Made by a program: the position numbers and the translations under genes
Part shown: positions 29,843 through 37,719 of the stretch, piece after piece
Numbering within the stretch: the first letter of the stretch is position 1
Layout of the letters: each line of letters starts with the position of its first letter
The notes under the pieces: generated by a model
The model's database searches: none
Told to the model about the DNA's origin: nothing
What the model saw: only the letters and a program-made list of their open reading frames with translations
DNA from: Mycobacterium sp. 852013-50091_SCH5140682
GTDB taxonomy: Bacteria; Actinomycetota; Actinomycetes; Mycobacteriales; Mycobacteriaceae
Reading direction: 5' to 3'
Assembly: GCF_001665685.1 (NCBI RefSeq)
Contig: NZ_LZTB01000044.1
Coordinates: 1-64,000, forward strand
Length of the DNA stretch: 64,000 nucleotides

Positions 29843-30331
29843 GTGGTGACCAAGAAGTCCAGCCCAGCCGGCAACAAGCAGATCGTTGCGAGCAATCGCA
29901 AGGCGCGGCACAACTACACGATCCTCGACACCTACGAGGCCGGCGTCGCGCTGATGGGCACCGAGGTGAAAAGCCTGCGCGAGGGGCAGGCTTCGCTTGC
30001 CGACGCCTTCGCCACCGTCGACGACGGCGAGATCTGGCTGCGCAACGTCCACATCGCCGAGTACCACCACGGCACCTGGACCAACCACGCGCCGCGCCGC
30101 AATCGCAAGCTGCTGCTGCACCGCAGGGAGATCGACAATCTCATCGGCAAGATCCGCGACGGCAATCTGACGCTGGTGCCGCTGTCGATGTATTTCTCCG
30201 ACGGCAAAGTCAAGGTGGAGCTGGCGTTGGCCCGAGGCAAACAGGCGCACGACAAGCGCCAGGATTTGGCCAAGCGGGACGCCGACCGCGAGATCACCCG
30301 TGAACTCGGCCGGCGCGCCAAAGGTATGTAG
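29843..30331 (+). CDS. smpB: SsrA-binding protein SmpB
   Basis: A 162-residue SmpB. Landmarks are [75 protein letters not shown] and the basic C-terminal tail from [23 protein letters not shown]. SmpB binds the tRNA-like end of tmRNA and carries it into stalled ribosomes. The partner ssrA gene is encoded 1.3 kb downstream on the same strand. The start is GTG 29843, six bases after ftsX, so it is in the ftsEX operon. Confidence 0.97.
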   Translation: MVTKKSSPAGNKQIVASNRKARHNYTILDTYEAGVALMGTEVKSLREGQASLADAFATVDDGEIWLRNVHIAEYHHGTWTNHAPRRNRKLLLHRREIDNLIGKIRDGNLTLVPLSMYFSDGKVKVELALARGKQAHDKRQDLAKRDADREITRELGRRAKGM

Positions 30332-30427
30332 CCCAGCACCGCGCCCCTCGCACCGCGACCGTGCGTGTCTGTCGCCCGCCACGCCACATTTCGTCAGCAT
30401 TCTGCGCACGCTCGTCGACAGTGAGCG

Positions 30428-31045
30428 TTACGTTCTGCCGACTGAAGTGCATGCCGCGTCCACGAGCGCTTGGATGGCCCACTGCTTGACTGTCCGCGCG
30501 TCCGCGTCGTCCACCTGCAGGACGTCGTCGAGCACAACCATCGCCTCGGTGCCGATGATCAGGGCGAGCGCCTTGCACAGCGTGTCGACGGTGGCGGGCG
30601 GCAATTGATCGCGCAGGGGAGCGAGCGCGGCCTCGATCAACGGTAGGCGACGATTCTGGCGCCGCGGAAGGTCGTCGTCGTCGCCCTTCACGTTGCGTTG
30701 CAGGCTGTGCACCAACATCATTCGCAGCGACGCCTCGTTGTCGCGGATCACGTCGTGCAGTGCGGTGTCGACGCGTTGTACTCGCGCGACGGGGTCGGTT
30801 GGCTCGTCGTCGCCGAACAGTTCGTCGGGTTCGGGGACGCCGACGTCCACGGCCGCTTCGACGAGCAGCGCTTCGACGCTGGAGAAGTAGCGGTAAGCCG
30901 TCGCACGCGACACCCGCGCCTCCTCGGCGACGTCCTCCAGGCTCGGCTGGCGTCCGTGCTTCACAAGGTGAGATGCCGCCCGCAACAGGTCTTTTCGGGT
31001 TCGGCTCCGCTGATTCGGGCGTCCTACCGATTCGGTGCCCGCCAC
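30428..31045 (-). CDS. TetR-family transcriptional regulator
   Basis: A 205-residue regulator. The HTH is PSLEDVAEEARVSRATAYRYFSSVEALLVEAAV; the rest is helical with acidic patches (ELFGDDEPTDP, KGDDDDLP). The start is GTG 31045, one base past the stop of the SnoaL-like gene, so it is the second gene of a two-gene minus-strand operon. A perfect palindrome upstream of that operon (31512-31529) is its likely autoregulatory site. It is inserted between smpB and ssrA. Confidence 0.85.
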   Translation of the reverse strand: MAGTESVGRPNQRSRTRKDLLRAASHLVKHGRQPSLEDVAEEARVSRATAYRYFSSVEALLVEAAVDVGVPEPDELFGDDEPTDPVARVQRVDTALHDVIRDNEASLRMMLVHSLQRNVKGDDDDLPRRQNRRLPLIEAALAPLRDQLPPATVDTLCKALALIIGTEAMVVLDDVLQVDDADARTVKQWAIQALVDAACTSVGRT

Positions 31046-31046
31046 G

Positions 31047-31469
31047 TCAATCCTGCGGTAGTTGTCGGATGATCGCCGCGAGATCGATCCACACGTTCTC
31101 GCGCGCGATGTCTCCGCTGTCGGCGAATTCGATGACGTGCAACAGCCGGAATTCGAGTGGGCGGCCCCTGCCTTCGAGACCGAAAGGCGTGCCCGGCGCG
31201 GTTCCCCGCCACATAGATTCATCGACCACGAATCGATCGCCGTAGAGCCGGCGCAGGCATTCGACCTTGCTGTCGGACAGATCGGCGAACAGCGACTCGT
31301 AGAAATCGCGGGCACCTGCGCGGCCGTATGACGGGCCGGCCGGCCAGCCGACGATGTCGTGCTCGACGTCGGGCGCGAGGGTGGCCAGCACGCCGTCCAC
31401 ATCGTCGCGGGCCTCGAAAGCGAAATGCTCGTCGATCTTCGAGTCCATGTGTGCACGGGACATGCTCAC
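31047..31469 (-). CDS. SnoaL/NTF2-like protein
   Basis: A 140-residue protein with the NTF2-like cone fold: DSKIDEHFAFEARDDVDGVLATLAPDVEHDIVGWP, YGRAGARDFYESLFADL, RPLEFRLLHVIEFADSGDIARENVWIDLAAII. Members are polyketide cyclase-like enzymes or small ligand binders; the role is unknown. AAGGAG lies six bases before a GTG at 31469, which is preferred over the ATG at 31463. Co-operonic with the TetR gene. Confidence 0.75.
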   Translation of the reverse strand: MSMSRAHMDSKIDEHFAFEARDDVDGVLATLAPDVEHDIVGWPAGPSYGRAGARDFYESLFADLSDSKVECLRRLYGDRFVVDESMWRGTAPGTPFGLEGRGRPLEFRLLHVIEFADSGDIARENVWIDLAAIIRQLPQD

Positions 31470-31511
31470 CGTCGACTCCTTCCCGGGCCTCAGTGATACT
31501 GCTATCGCTTA

Positions 31512-31529
31512 ATGAGACAGTAGTCTCAT
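31512..31529. promoter_or_regulatory. Operator of the SnoaL-like/TetR operon
   Basis: ATGAGAC and GTCTCAT are perfect 7-bp arms around AGTA, 43 bp upstream of the operon start. The AT-rich surroundings (TATAGATAG) suit a promoter. Likely the autoregulatory site of the TetR protein encoded at 30428-31045. Confidence 0.5.
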
Positions 31530-31589
31530 CTATAGATAGTTGTCCAGATCGCGGGAATAATGGCTTGGCATTCGCCGTTGGGCATGACG

Positions 31590-31595
31590 TACTAT
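31590..31595 (+). promoter_or_regulatory. Candidate -10 of the ssrA promoter
   Basis: TACTAT fits the TANNNT consensus about 33 bp upstream of the mature tmRNA 5' end; TTGGCA at 31565-31570 could be a -35 with a 19-bp spacer. A short 5' leader would then be removed by RNase P. Confidence 0.4.
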
Positions 31596-31628
31596 TGACT
31601 GTCCTGCCGAACGTCGGCGGGGATGCGA

Positions 31629-31994
31629 GGGGCTGATCGGTTTCGACTTCGCGCATCGAATCAAGGGAAGCGTGCCGGTGCAGGCAAGAGACCACCGTAA
31701 GCGTCGTTGCAACCAATTAAGCGCCGATTCCAATCAGCGCGACTACGCCCTCGCTGCCTAAGCGACGGCTGGTCTGTCAGACCGGGAGCGCCCTCGGCCC
31801 GGACCCTGGCATCAGCTAGAGGGACCCACCCATGGGTTCGGTCGCGGAATCCATGGGGACATCAAACAGCGACTGGGATCGTCATCTCGGCTTGTTCGCG
31901 TGACTGAGAGATCCGAGTAGAGACATAGCGAACTGCGCACGGAGAAGCCTCGACGACATGCCGTAGGACCCGGGTTCAATTCCCGGCAGCTCCA
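31629..31994 (+). ncRNA. ssrA: Transfer-messenger RNA
   Basis: The RNA starts GGGGCTG and ends CAGCTCC plus the discriminator A, forming the tRNA-Ala-like acceptor stem with a G-U pair at the third position; the CCA end is not encoded. Near the 3' end GGTTCAATTCC is the T-arm. The tag frame at 31723-31761 reads ADSNQRDYALAA then TAA, the mycobacterial degradation tag, with resume codon GCC. tmRNA rescues stalled ribosomes together with SmpB. A strong terminator follows. Confidence 0.96.
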
Positions 31995-32006
31995 CAACCG
32001 AAGATG

Positions 32007-32043
32007 CAGGCCAGGGATCCAATCCCTGGCCTGTTTTCTCTTT
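32007..32043 (+). terminator. Intrinsic terminator of ssrA
   Basis: CAGGCCAGGGAT pairs perfectly with ATCCCTGGCCTG around the loop CCA, followed by TTTTCTCTTT. This is a classical Rho-independent terminator 12 bp after the tmRNA end. Confidence 0.9.
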
Positions 32044-32095
32044 CCCAGCAGTTACCCGAACAGGGGCGGGGTTGCCGCGGCAAAGCCTGCCGGCG

Positions 32096-32692
32096 CTAGG
32101 CGAGGAAGGGGTTGTCGGGAAGCGGGTTGATGAGCGGATCGAGCAGCTTGCGTGACTGCTCGACGGTCAACACGTCGGCGGGATCCAAGGCGATGATCTC
32201 CCGGGCGGTCTCGTCGTATTCCCAGACGTCCTCCCCGATCAGCCGGCCCCGGTCGTCGTATGGCCAGATCATGTGTTCGGCGCTCTTCACCAGATAGGTC
32301 GCGTCGGGATCGACGGGCACCCCCTCGGAGGCGAGGACCACTCCCGGGGTCTGTTGGTACAGAGTCGACGTCGAGACGACCATGTTGTCGCTGACGGCCA
32401 GCAACTCATCGTGCGCGTAGAAGACGCACTGGGCGGTTTCGGTCCAGGTGCGGTAGACGGCCTGCACGGCTTCGGCGCCGTGAAGGGTGAACGAGCGGCC
32501 GAGATGGCAGAAGTGGTAGACGGGTTCTTCGACAGTCATTTCCGGCGCGAAGATCTCCTCGTAGCGGCCGGCCATCTCCAGGTTGCGGTGCCGGTCGTAT
32601 GCCTGTAGCAGGTACCAATGGCGTGGGTTTTCCGTCGTCTCGATCAGGCGCCGGACGGCGATGTTGGTTTCGGTGATGTCGAATCGGGTCAC
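32096..32692 (-). CDS. SnoaL-like/NTF2-like protein downstream of WS/DGAT
   Basis: A 198-residue protein. FDITETNIAVRRLIETTENPRHWYLLQAYDRHRNLEMAGRYEEIFAPEMTVEEPVYHF suggests an NTF2-like cone domain, followed by an aromatic-rich sheet (MIWPYDDRGRLIGEDVWEYD). Function unknown. GTG 32692 follows GAGAGG at 8-base spacing; a longer form from ATG 32728 would overlap the WS/DGAT stop by 4 bp. Either way it is co-transcribed with the acyltransferase gene. Confidence 0.65.
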   Translation of the reverse strand: MTRFDITETNIAVRRLIETTENPRHWYLLQAYDRHRNLEMAGRYEEIFAPEMTVEEPVYHFCHLGRSFTLHGAEAVQAVYRTWTETAQCVFYAHDELLAVSDNMVVSTSTLYQQTPGVVLASEGVPVDPDATYLVKSAEHMIWPYDDRGRLIGEDVWEYDETAREIIALDPADVLTVEQSRKLLDPLINPLPDNPFLA

Positions 32693-32724
32693 GGTGTGTT
32701 CCTCTCGGGTGGTTGACGGGTCGA

Positions 32725-34209
32725 TCATTCGACCAGCTGGGATTCGTGAGCCTTTGCCGCGTCGACGAGTTCAGCCAGCCCGGCCAGCAGGGCATTCAGG
32801 ACCGGCCACGGATCGTCGAGTTGTTCGCGGTCGACCACCACCCCGAAGTCCAGCGCGTCGAGGTAGCTCATCACGGTGATGTTGATCCCGATGCCGTCGA
32901 GCACGCCGGACACCGGGATCTGAGCCCGTTGACGCGCTCCGCCAAGGTATTTGGGCGAAGACGGGCCGGGCACGTTGGAAATCATGATGTTGGCCGGCTG
33001 TTTGACACCGCGCACCCCGATCAGCCGGGACATGGCTGCGGCGGCCTGGGCGAAGAGGGCCGGTGGGATGAAGTGGTTGGCGTCGAGCAACAGCGAGGCT
33101 GGGATCGCGCGATGCCTCTCTTTGACCGCGCTCATGCTGATGTTGATGCGGCGCAGCCGTTCCACGGGATCGGCTGCGTCAGTGGGCAATTCGGTGAGCA
33201 TGACCGAGACCCGGTTGCCGAACGTGCCCATTTGTTCGGGTGTGCGAACCGATATCGGCACAAACCCGGCCAGGGGCTCGTGTGGGAGCTCGCCCTGGTC
33301 GAGCAGCCAGGCGCGCAGCCCGGCGGTCGACATGGCCATCACCACGTCGTTGACGGTGCAGCCGAAGGCGTTCTTGACGAACTTGACGTCGGCGAGCGAT
33401 GCCGAGCCGAAGGCTACCCGGCGATGGGCGGAAACGCGGGCTTGGAACCGCGTCTGCGGTGCCACGATGTCGTTTCCCGGCACCGTCGTTCCGGTCATCC
33501 CCGGGACCAGGCGGGCCAGCCCGCGGCTGGTCCGTGCCACCGCCTTGACACCGGGCAGACCCCGGATGGTCGGTACGTCGTCAAGATGTTGCAGGGCTGT
33601 GGGAGCGCCGCTCAGCACCCGCCACGGCTGACGCAGCATGCCGAGCGCACCGCGGCCCAGCATTTCCAGTTCGGACGGATAGCGCTCAGCGGGCATCGCC
33701 GGCGCCGGACCGGAGTCGCGAGCCTCGGGGGTGTCATCGAGCAAGATACTCATCACCTCGTTGCCGGAGACTCCGTCGACTGCCGCGTGGTGCATCTTGG
33801 TCAGGACTCCGACCGCGCCACCGTCGGCGACCCCGTGGATGACGTAGACCTCCCACAGCGGGTGATGACGATCGAGACGGCGGCCGATGAGGTCGGCCAC
33901 GAGCACGGCGAGTTGTCGGTCGTCGCCCGGTGCGGGAACCGCGATCTCGCGTACGTGGTAGTCGACGTCGACTGCGCCGTCGTCGACCCAGTACGGGTAG
34001 TCGAGATGGAACGGGACCGGGGCCACCCGCCACCGGAACGTCGGCAGCAGATGCGCTCGTTCGCTGATCACCTCGCGAATGCGCTGGGCATTGAGTAGCT
34101 GCCCGGAGGCCGTCTCGGTGTCGTAGAGACCCAGTACGCTGACGTGTCCCTGGAGCCGGTCGTTCTCCATGGCCAGAAACTGAGCGTCGAGACTGGTCAA
34201 CTGCCGCAT
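32725..34209 (-). CDS. Wax ester synthase/diacylglycerol acyltransferase
   Basis: A 494-residue WS/DGAT protein. MRQLTSLDAQFLAMEN is the family start, the active-site motif is HHAAVDG (HHxxxDG), and the C-terminal domain has NANDVV-like VNDVVMAMSTAG and ISNVPGP. These enzymes esterify diacylglycerol or fatty alcohols with acyl-CoA to make storage lipids in mycobacteria, often under hypoxia or nitrogen limitation. The gene is divergent from the PucR-type regulator, 114 bp apart. Confidence 0.92.
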   Translation of the reverse strand: MRQLTSLDAQFLAMENDRLQGHVSVLGLYDTETASGQLLNAQRIREVISERAHLLPTFRWRVAPVPFHLDYPYWVDDGAVDVDYHVREIAVPAPGDDRQLAVLVADLIGRRLDRHHPLWEVYVIHGVADGGAVGVLTKMHHAAVDGVSGNEVMSILLDDTPEARDSGPAPAMPAERYPSELEMLGRGALGMLRQPWRVLSGAPTALQHLDDVPTIRGLPGVKAVARTSRGLARLVPGMTGTTVPGNDIVAPQTRFQARVSAHRRVAFGSASLADVKFVKNAFGCTVNDVVMAMSTAGLRAWLLDQGELPHEPLAGFVPISVRTPEQMGTFGNRVSVMLTELPTDAADPVERLRRINISMSAVKERHRAIPASLLLDANHFIPPALFAQAAAAMSRLIGVRGVKQPANIMISNVPGPSSPKYLGGARQRAQIPVSGVLDGIGINITVMSYLDALDFGVVVDREQLDDPWPVLNALLAGLAELVDAAKAHESQLVE

Positions 34210-34310
34210 GCGTAGATTTTTGCGAGACGGTCCTGTCGGCGCTTGTCTGGCACAGCCAGCAGTGCGAGCCGCATTTGTCCAAAGGCGCTAAATGTGGCGG
34301 ATCCGGCGAT

Positions 34311-34326
34311 TAGCGTTGCCGCCATG
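34311..34326 (+). promoter_or_regulatory. Candidate -10 for the leaderless PucR-type gene
   Basis: TAGCGT at 34311-34316 fits TANNNT, and 7 bases separate it from ATG 34324. There is no Shine-Dalgarno sequence, so the transcript probably begins at the ATG. Confidence 0.45.
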
Positions 34327-35592
34327 GAACCGTCCCGGGCTGGGGACGCCCGCGGTCAGGGCGATCGGCGGCTGTGGGGGACGGTCGTGCAGAAGACGGC
34401 CATCGAACTGGCCGAGCGGGTTTGTGAAATCTCCGAGTCGGTCGTCGGCCACGTTGCTGAACGACTCCCGGACCTGCTGAACAGCCCGGAAGCCGTGGCG
34501 GCAAATCGGGCCAGCACCGAGGCGAGCATCCGCGATTTCGCCGAGAGCCTGCTGTCCGGGGCCGAACCTGTCGAGCTGCCCGGGGCCACGGCGGTGTACG
34601 CGGTGGAGAGCATGCGGCGGGGGATACCGTTGACCACGCTCATGCGCAGCTACCGGATTGCCCATGCCGCGACCGCGCAGCACGTCACCGCCATTCTGAC
34701 CCGCCATGCCGTCAGCGCCGAGGAACTGAACCGGGCGGGTGAACTCTGCTCGGAGGCCATGTTCGGCTACGTCGACACCGCGCTGTGTCTGGCTGAGCAG
34801 CTCTACACCGCGGAGCGGGAACGGTGGTTGCGGTCTGCGGCCGCCAGCCAGGCCGAAGCGATCGATGCCATCCTGTCGGGCAAGCTCGTCGACGTCGATG
34901 CGGCTAACCGGCGCTTGGGTCGCGACCTACGGCGAGTTCATATCGCAGCGATTGCCTGGCGGACGGTTGCCGAGGATGGCCGCGATTCGCTGGCCATGCT
35001 CGAGTCGGCGGTCCGCGACGTCGCCGAGGCTGTCGGCAGCCCCCACCCGCTGGTGCAGCCGCGCGGCACGTCATCGATCGCTGCCTGGATCAGCACCACG
35101 ACGGAGGTCCCGACAGGCGTGCTCGACCAGGTGCGGTTCCGGTCAGCCCTGGCGCCGGGGGTACGAGTTGCGATTGGCGAACCCGGCCGCGGACTGGCGG
35201 GTTTTCGCGAGAGCCACAGCGAAGCTCTCGATGCCGAGCGCATGGCACGACTCCTCTGTCGGGACGAAGGCACGATCACTCGGTTCAATGACATTGCTCT
35301 GCATTCGCTGGCGACGACGGACCTCGAGCGGGCACGTCGATTCGTCCAGCGAGAACTCGGTCCACTCACCGCCGCAGACGAGACCACCCGTCGGCTGACG
35401 ACCACACTGCGTACCTACCTTGACGAGAGCGGAAATCGGGGCAGGACGGCCAGACGCCTCCACGTGCACGAAAACACCGTGGCCTATCGGCTGCATCGGG
35501 CCGAGGCGCTGCTCGGGAGGTCGCTCGACACGCGCACGCTCGAACTTCGCCTGGCACTCGTGCTGGCCGAAGCAGTGCTGCCATCACCCTGA
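34324..35592 (+). CDS. PucR-type helix-turn-helix transcriptional activator
   Basis: A 422-residue regulator. The N-terminal half is helical (VQKTAIELAERVCEISESVVGHVAERLPDLL and a VYAVESMRRGIPLTTLMRSYRIAH block), the middle (about 190-330) is GGDEF-like as in CdaR/PucR proteins, and the end has the PucR C-terminal HTH: YLDESGNRGRTARRLHVHENTVAYRLHRAEALLGRSL. The family usually activates nearby catabolic genes in response to their substrates. The duplicated promoters of the ATP-grasp and MFS/PrpD transcripts, 2-6 kb away, are candidate targets. It is preceded by a leaderless-type -10. Confidence 0.85.
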   Translation: MEPSRAGDARGQGDRRLWGTVVQKTAIELAERVCEISESVVGHVAERLPDLLNSPEAVAANRASTEASIRDFAESLLSGAEPVELPGATAVYAVESMRRGIPLTTLMRSYRIAHAATAQHVTAILTRHAVSAEELNRAGELCSEAMFGYVDTALCLAEQLYTAERERWLRSAAASQAEAIDAILSGKLVDVDAANRRLGRDLRRVHIAAIAWRTVAEDGRDSLAMLESAVRDVAEAVGSPHPLVQPRGTSSIAAWISTTTEVPTGVLDQVRFRSALAPGVRVAIGEPGRGLAGFRESHSEALDAERMARLLCRDEGTITRFNDIALHSLATTDLERARRFVQRELGPLTAADETTRRLTTTLRTYLDESGNRGRTARRLHVHENTVAYRLHRAEALLGRSLDTRTLELRLALVLAEAVLPSP

Positions 35593-35637
35593 CGCCGGAG
35601 CGTTGTCACCGGTTTCCCGGCCAGGCTCTGTCACTCT

Positions 35638-36264
35638 GTGCGAGTGGACCTGGTGTGGGGTGTCGTCGCGCTGACCGTCGCGACGTTGACGGTGCTGCTG
35701 GCGGTGCGCCGGTTCGTCATGGTGGGAAGCCAGTTGGTGTTCTCCCGCTATGTCGCCGTCGGCGGGCTGGTCGCGTTCGGCGCGCACCACGATGACTGCG
35801 CCGACGTCTACTGCGTGCGCTTCGAAGTGGGCGGGCCGGGCGTCTTTCACAACGTGACGATGCACCTGTTCGGGACAGCCGACACGGATGCCCAGCCGGG
35901 ACGGCCCGCGGTGCGCCACACGATGGCGGCGGGTGACGATCCGATCGAGTGGACCTTCCAGCTTCCCGCCGAGGCCGCGACCCGGGCATGGGTGATGGTG
36001 ACGTGGGTGCGGCCATATCTGCAGGGCGTGGAATCCGAGGCGCTCGCGCAATGGCTGCACACCGGCCGCCTGTACGAATGGCGTTGGTACTCCGAGACGA
36101 CCCGATACGTGCGGACCGTCGTTCGGTTCATCGCACGACGATGGTCGCTTCCGGCCGGCGAGTCGATGAGAGACCTGCCGCTGTACGGCCGGTGGCGCCG
36201 CACGTCGTCGAACACCAGCGCCGATCTGCTGGGTCCGGCTGCCAGCCCGCCGCCGATGGTCTGA
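35638..36264 (+). CDS. Hypothetical membrane-anchored protein
   Basis: A 208-residue protein with one N-terminal hydrophobic segment (VWGVVALTVATLTVLLAVRRFV) and a soluble remainder containing two nearby Cys residues (DDCADVYCVRFEV) and aromatic-rich WRWYSETTRY. No family recognised. GTG 35638 or the in-frame GTG at 35644 could be the start; neither has a clear Shine-Dalgarno sequence. It follows the PucR-type gene by 45 bp on the same strand and is convergent with the ATP-grasp gene. The gene call rests on length and codon-position GC pattern. Confidence 0.55.
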   Translation: MRVDLVWGVVALTVATLTVLLAVRRFVMVGSQLVFSRYVAVGGLVAFGAHHDDCADVYCVRFEVGGPGVFHNVTMHLFGTADTDAQPGRPAVRHTMAAGDDPIEWTFQLPAEAATRAWVMVTWVRPYLQGVESEALAQWLHTGRLYEWRWYSETTRYVRTVVRFIARRWSLPAGESMRDLPLYGRWRRTSSNTSADLLGPAASPPPMV

Positions 36265-36331
36265 CGGATCGGCCCCACCCGAGGGCCGCATGTGGGATAC
36301 CCCCACACGCGGCCTCCGGCTCGGTTGTCCG

Positions 36332-37570
36332 TCACCGCGTACGTGTCGAGCGATGGCATGCCAGGCGCGCCATGGCGGAGCTTGCCGGCAACGCGGCTTG
36401 TCGCAGAGCGCGAGGACGCCCGTGCACCGACGGCCGCGTGATCCTCTGGACAGGGGCCGCGTTGACCGCTATCGCCGCAAGCAACTCGGTGTAGCTCCAA
36501 CCGATCTCGGTTCCGGACATGGCCGACAGGTTGATCATCTGCTCCCGACCGGGCCGGCCCGGGCCGGTCATGCTGGGCTTCATGTTGATATCGATGGCTT
36601 TGATGACGCCGTCGGCGTCTTCTCGGCAATCGATGCGGATCGGCGCAGTGGCCTTGAGGAACTGCGCGACTCGCACGGCGTGCCTGCCGAATTCGCGGAG
36701 TTGATCATCGTCACCCGCAGGCTTGCTGTTCGACTGGATCGGCACCACCCCGCTGAACGGCATCACGCCACCGTGGTGTCCGGTCCGCTCGATCGCCGGA
36801 AGTGGCCAGTGGGTGGCTTCGTGGCGCACCCCGTCGGCCGTCTCATAGATGCCCGGCGGCATCACGGTCACTGCCAGCTCCCGACCGGACAGGTACTCCT
36901 CGATGAGGAACTTGCCGCCGAACTTCGGCCCTACGAGCGACTCGATGTGCTCTGCGGCGTCGGCGACCGAGTCGACGACCTTGACACCGGCGCTACCTCG
37001 GCCACGGACGGGCTTCACGATGATCGGGAAGGACAGTCCTTTCGTCGAAACCGCCGACTCGACTTGCCCTTTCGCCGGTCCGATCTCGACGTTGACGAGG
37101 GCCTGCACCGGTACCGGGACGCCGATAGCGCTGATGGCGGCCTGGCACACGTTCTTGTCCTCGAACTTCTCGACCACATCCAGTGGCTGACCAACGACGT
37201 ACAGCCCGTCGCGAGAACCGAAGTGGGCCAACGGATGTTCGTCGAACAAGCTGGTATTGGCCCACAAGACCGCAGCTCCGTCGGAGACGGCTTGGGTGAT
37301 GCCCTCGAGAGTGTCGGGGTACGTCCAATCCGCGTCGACGTCGGGCCGCGGGTTGCCCACCGGAGTAAGCACGTCACAGCCGGCCTGCGCCAACGCAAAC
37401 GCGATGTCTGCGGATGAATCCCGGTATCCGAATGGGTTGGAAGGCTTGACCGCTCCGCCCAACGACGGTGGTGTAACGGCTTGGTGCAGCACCGCGATCG
37501 GCTTACCCGACAACGCAGGCGCATTCGCCGTGATGATGTCGCCGGTGCTCCGTACGTCAGCTGTGTTCAT
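36332..37570 (-). CDS. ATP-grasp ligase (D-Ala-D-Ala ligase-like), function unknown
   Basis: A 412-residue ATP-grasp protein. FPIIVKPVRGRGSAGVKVVDS is the ATP-binding strand-loop, FLIEEYLSGRELAVTVMPPG the central motif with the ATP-contacting Glu, and IRIDCREDADGVIKAIDINMKPSMTGPGRPGR the metal-binding end with Asp and Asn. ATP-grasp enzymes join a carboxylate to an amine through an acyl phosphate, often making dipeptides. The substrate is unknown. ATG 37570 follows AGGAG at 7 bases. The last ~40 residues are Arg/Ala/Ser-rich and may be a frameshifted or decaying tail. Its promoter is a copy of that upstream of the MFS gene at 40402. Confidence 0.75.
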   Translation of the reverse strand: MNTADVRSTGDIITANAPALSGKPIAVLHQAVTPPSLGGAVKPSNPFGYRDSSADIAFALAQAGCDVLTPVGNPRPDVDADWTYPDTLEGITQAVSDGAAVLWANTSLFDEHPLAHFGSRDGLYVVGQPLDVVEKFEDKNVCQAAISAIGVPVPVQALVNVEIGPAKGQVESAVSTKGLSFPIIVKPVRGRGSAGVKVVDSVADAAEHIESLVGPKFGGKFLIEEYLSGRELAVTVMPPGIYETADGVRHEATHWPLPAIERTGHHGGVMPFSGVVPIQSNSKPAGDDDQLREFGRHAVRVAQFLKATAPIRIDCREDADGVIKAIDINMKPSMTGPGRPGREQMINLSAMSGTEIGWSYTELLAAIAVNAAPVQRITRPSVHGRPRALRQAALPASSAMARLACHRSTRTR

Positions 37571-37623
37571 TCGAGTTCTCCTGTGTGAGTGGATATTTGG
37601 TATCGGTGGTTTGATGTGACCTT

Positions 37624-37719
37624 GCAGAACCGAAATTACGGCTCTTTCGGCGGCCCTGGCCCGCTTGTGCGCACAACCCCGACAAGCGCGCAATCTTCGG
37701 CTTTTGTGCATTGCGCTCA
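37624..37719 (-). promoter_or_regulatory. Duplicated promoter/operator element, copy A (ATP-grasp gene)
   Basis: About 95 bp alignable with copy B (40431-40526) at roughly four of five positions. On the minus strand it has a -10 box TAATTT (37633-37638) and the perfect 12-bp palindrome TTGTGCGCACAA (37665-37676), centred 35 bp upstream of the -10 centre, i.e. near -44. There is no good -35, as expected for an activator-dependent promoter. It also reaches the stop codon of the PrpD gene. Confidence 0.7.

Noticed and set aside
28361..30409. A ~680-codon minus-strand frame opposite ftsE, ftsX and smpB
   Set aside because: Antisense shadow of three well-supported genes; composition rich in His, Asp, Gln and Arg with no domain.
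31950..31997. Separate tRNA gene suggested by a T-arm and acceptor-like end
   Set aside because: The sequence is the 3' tRNA-like part of ssrA; there is no anticodon arm, and the 5' partner strand is 350 bases upstream.
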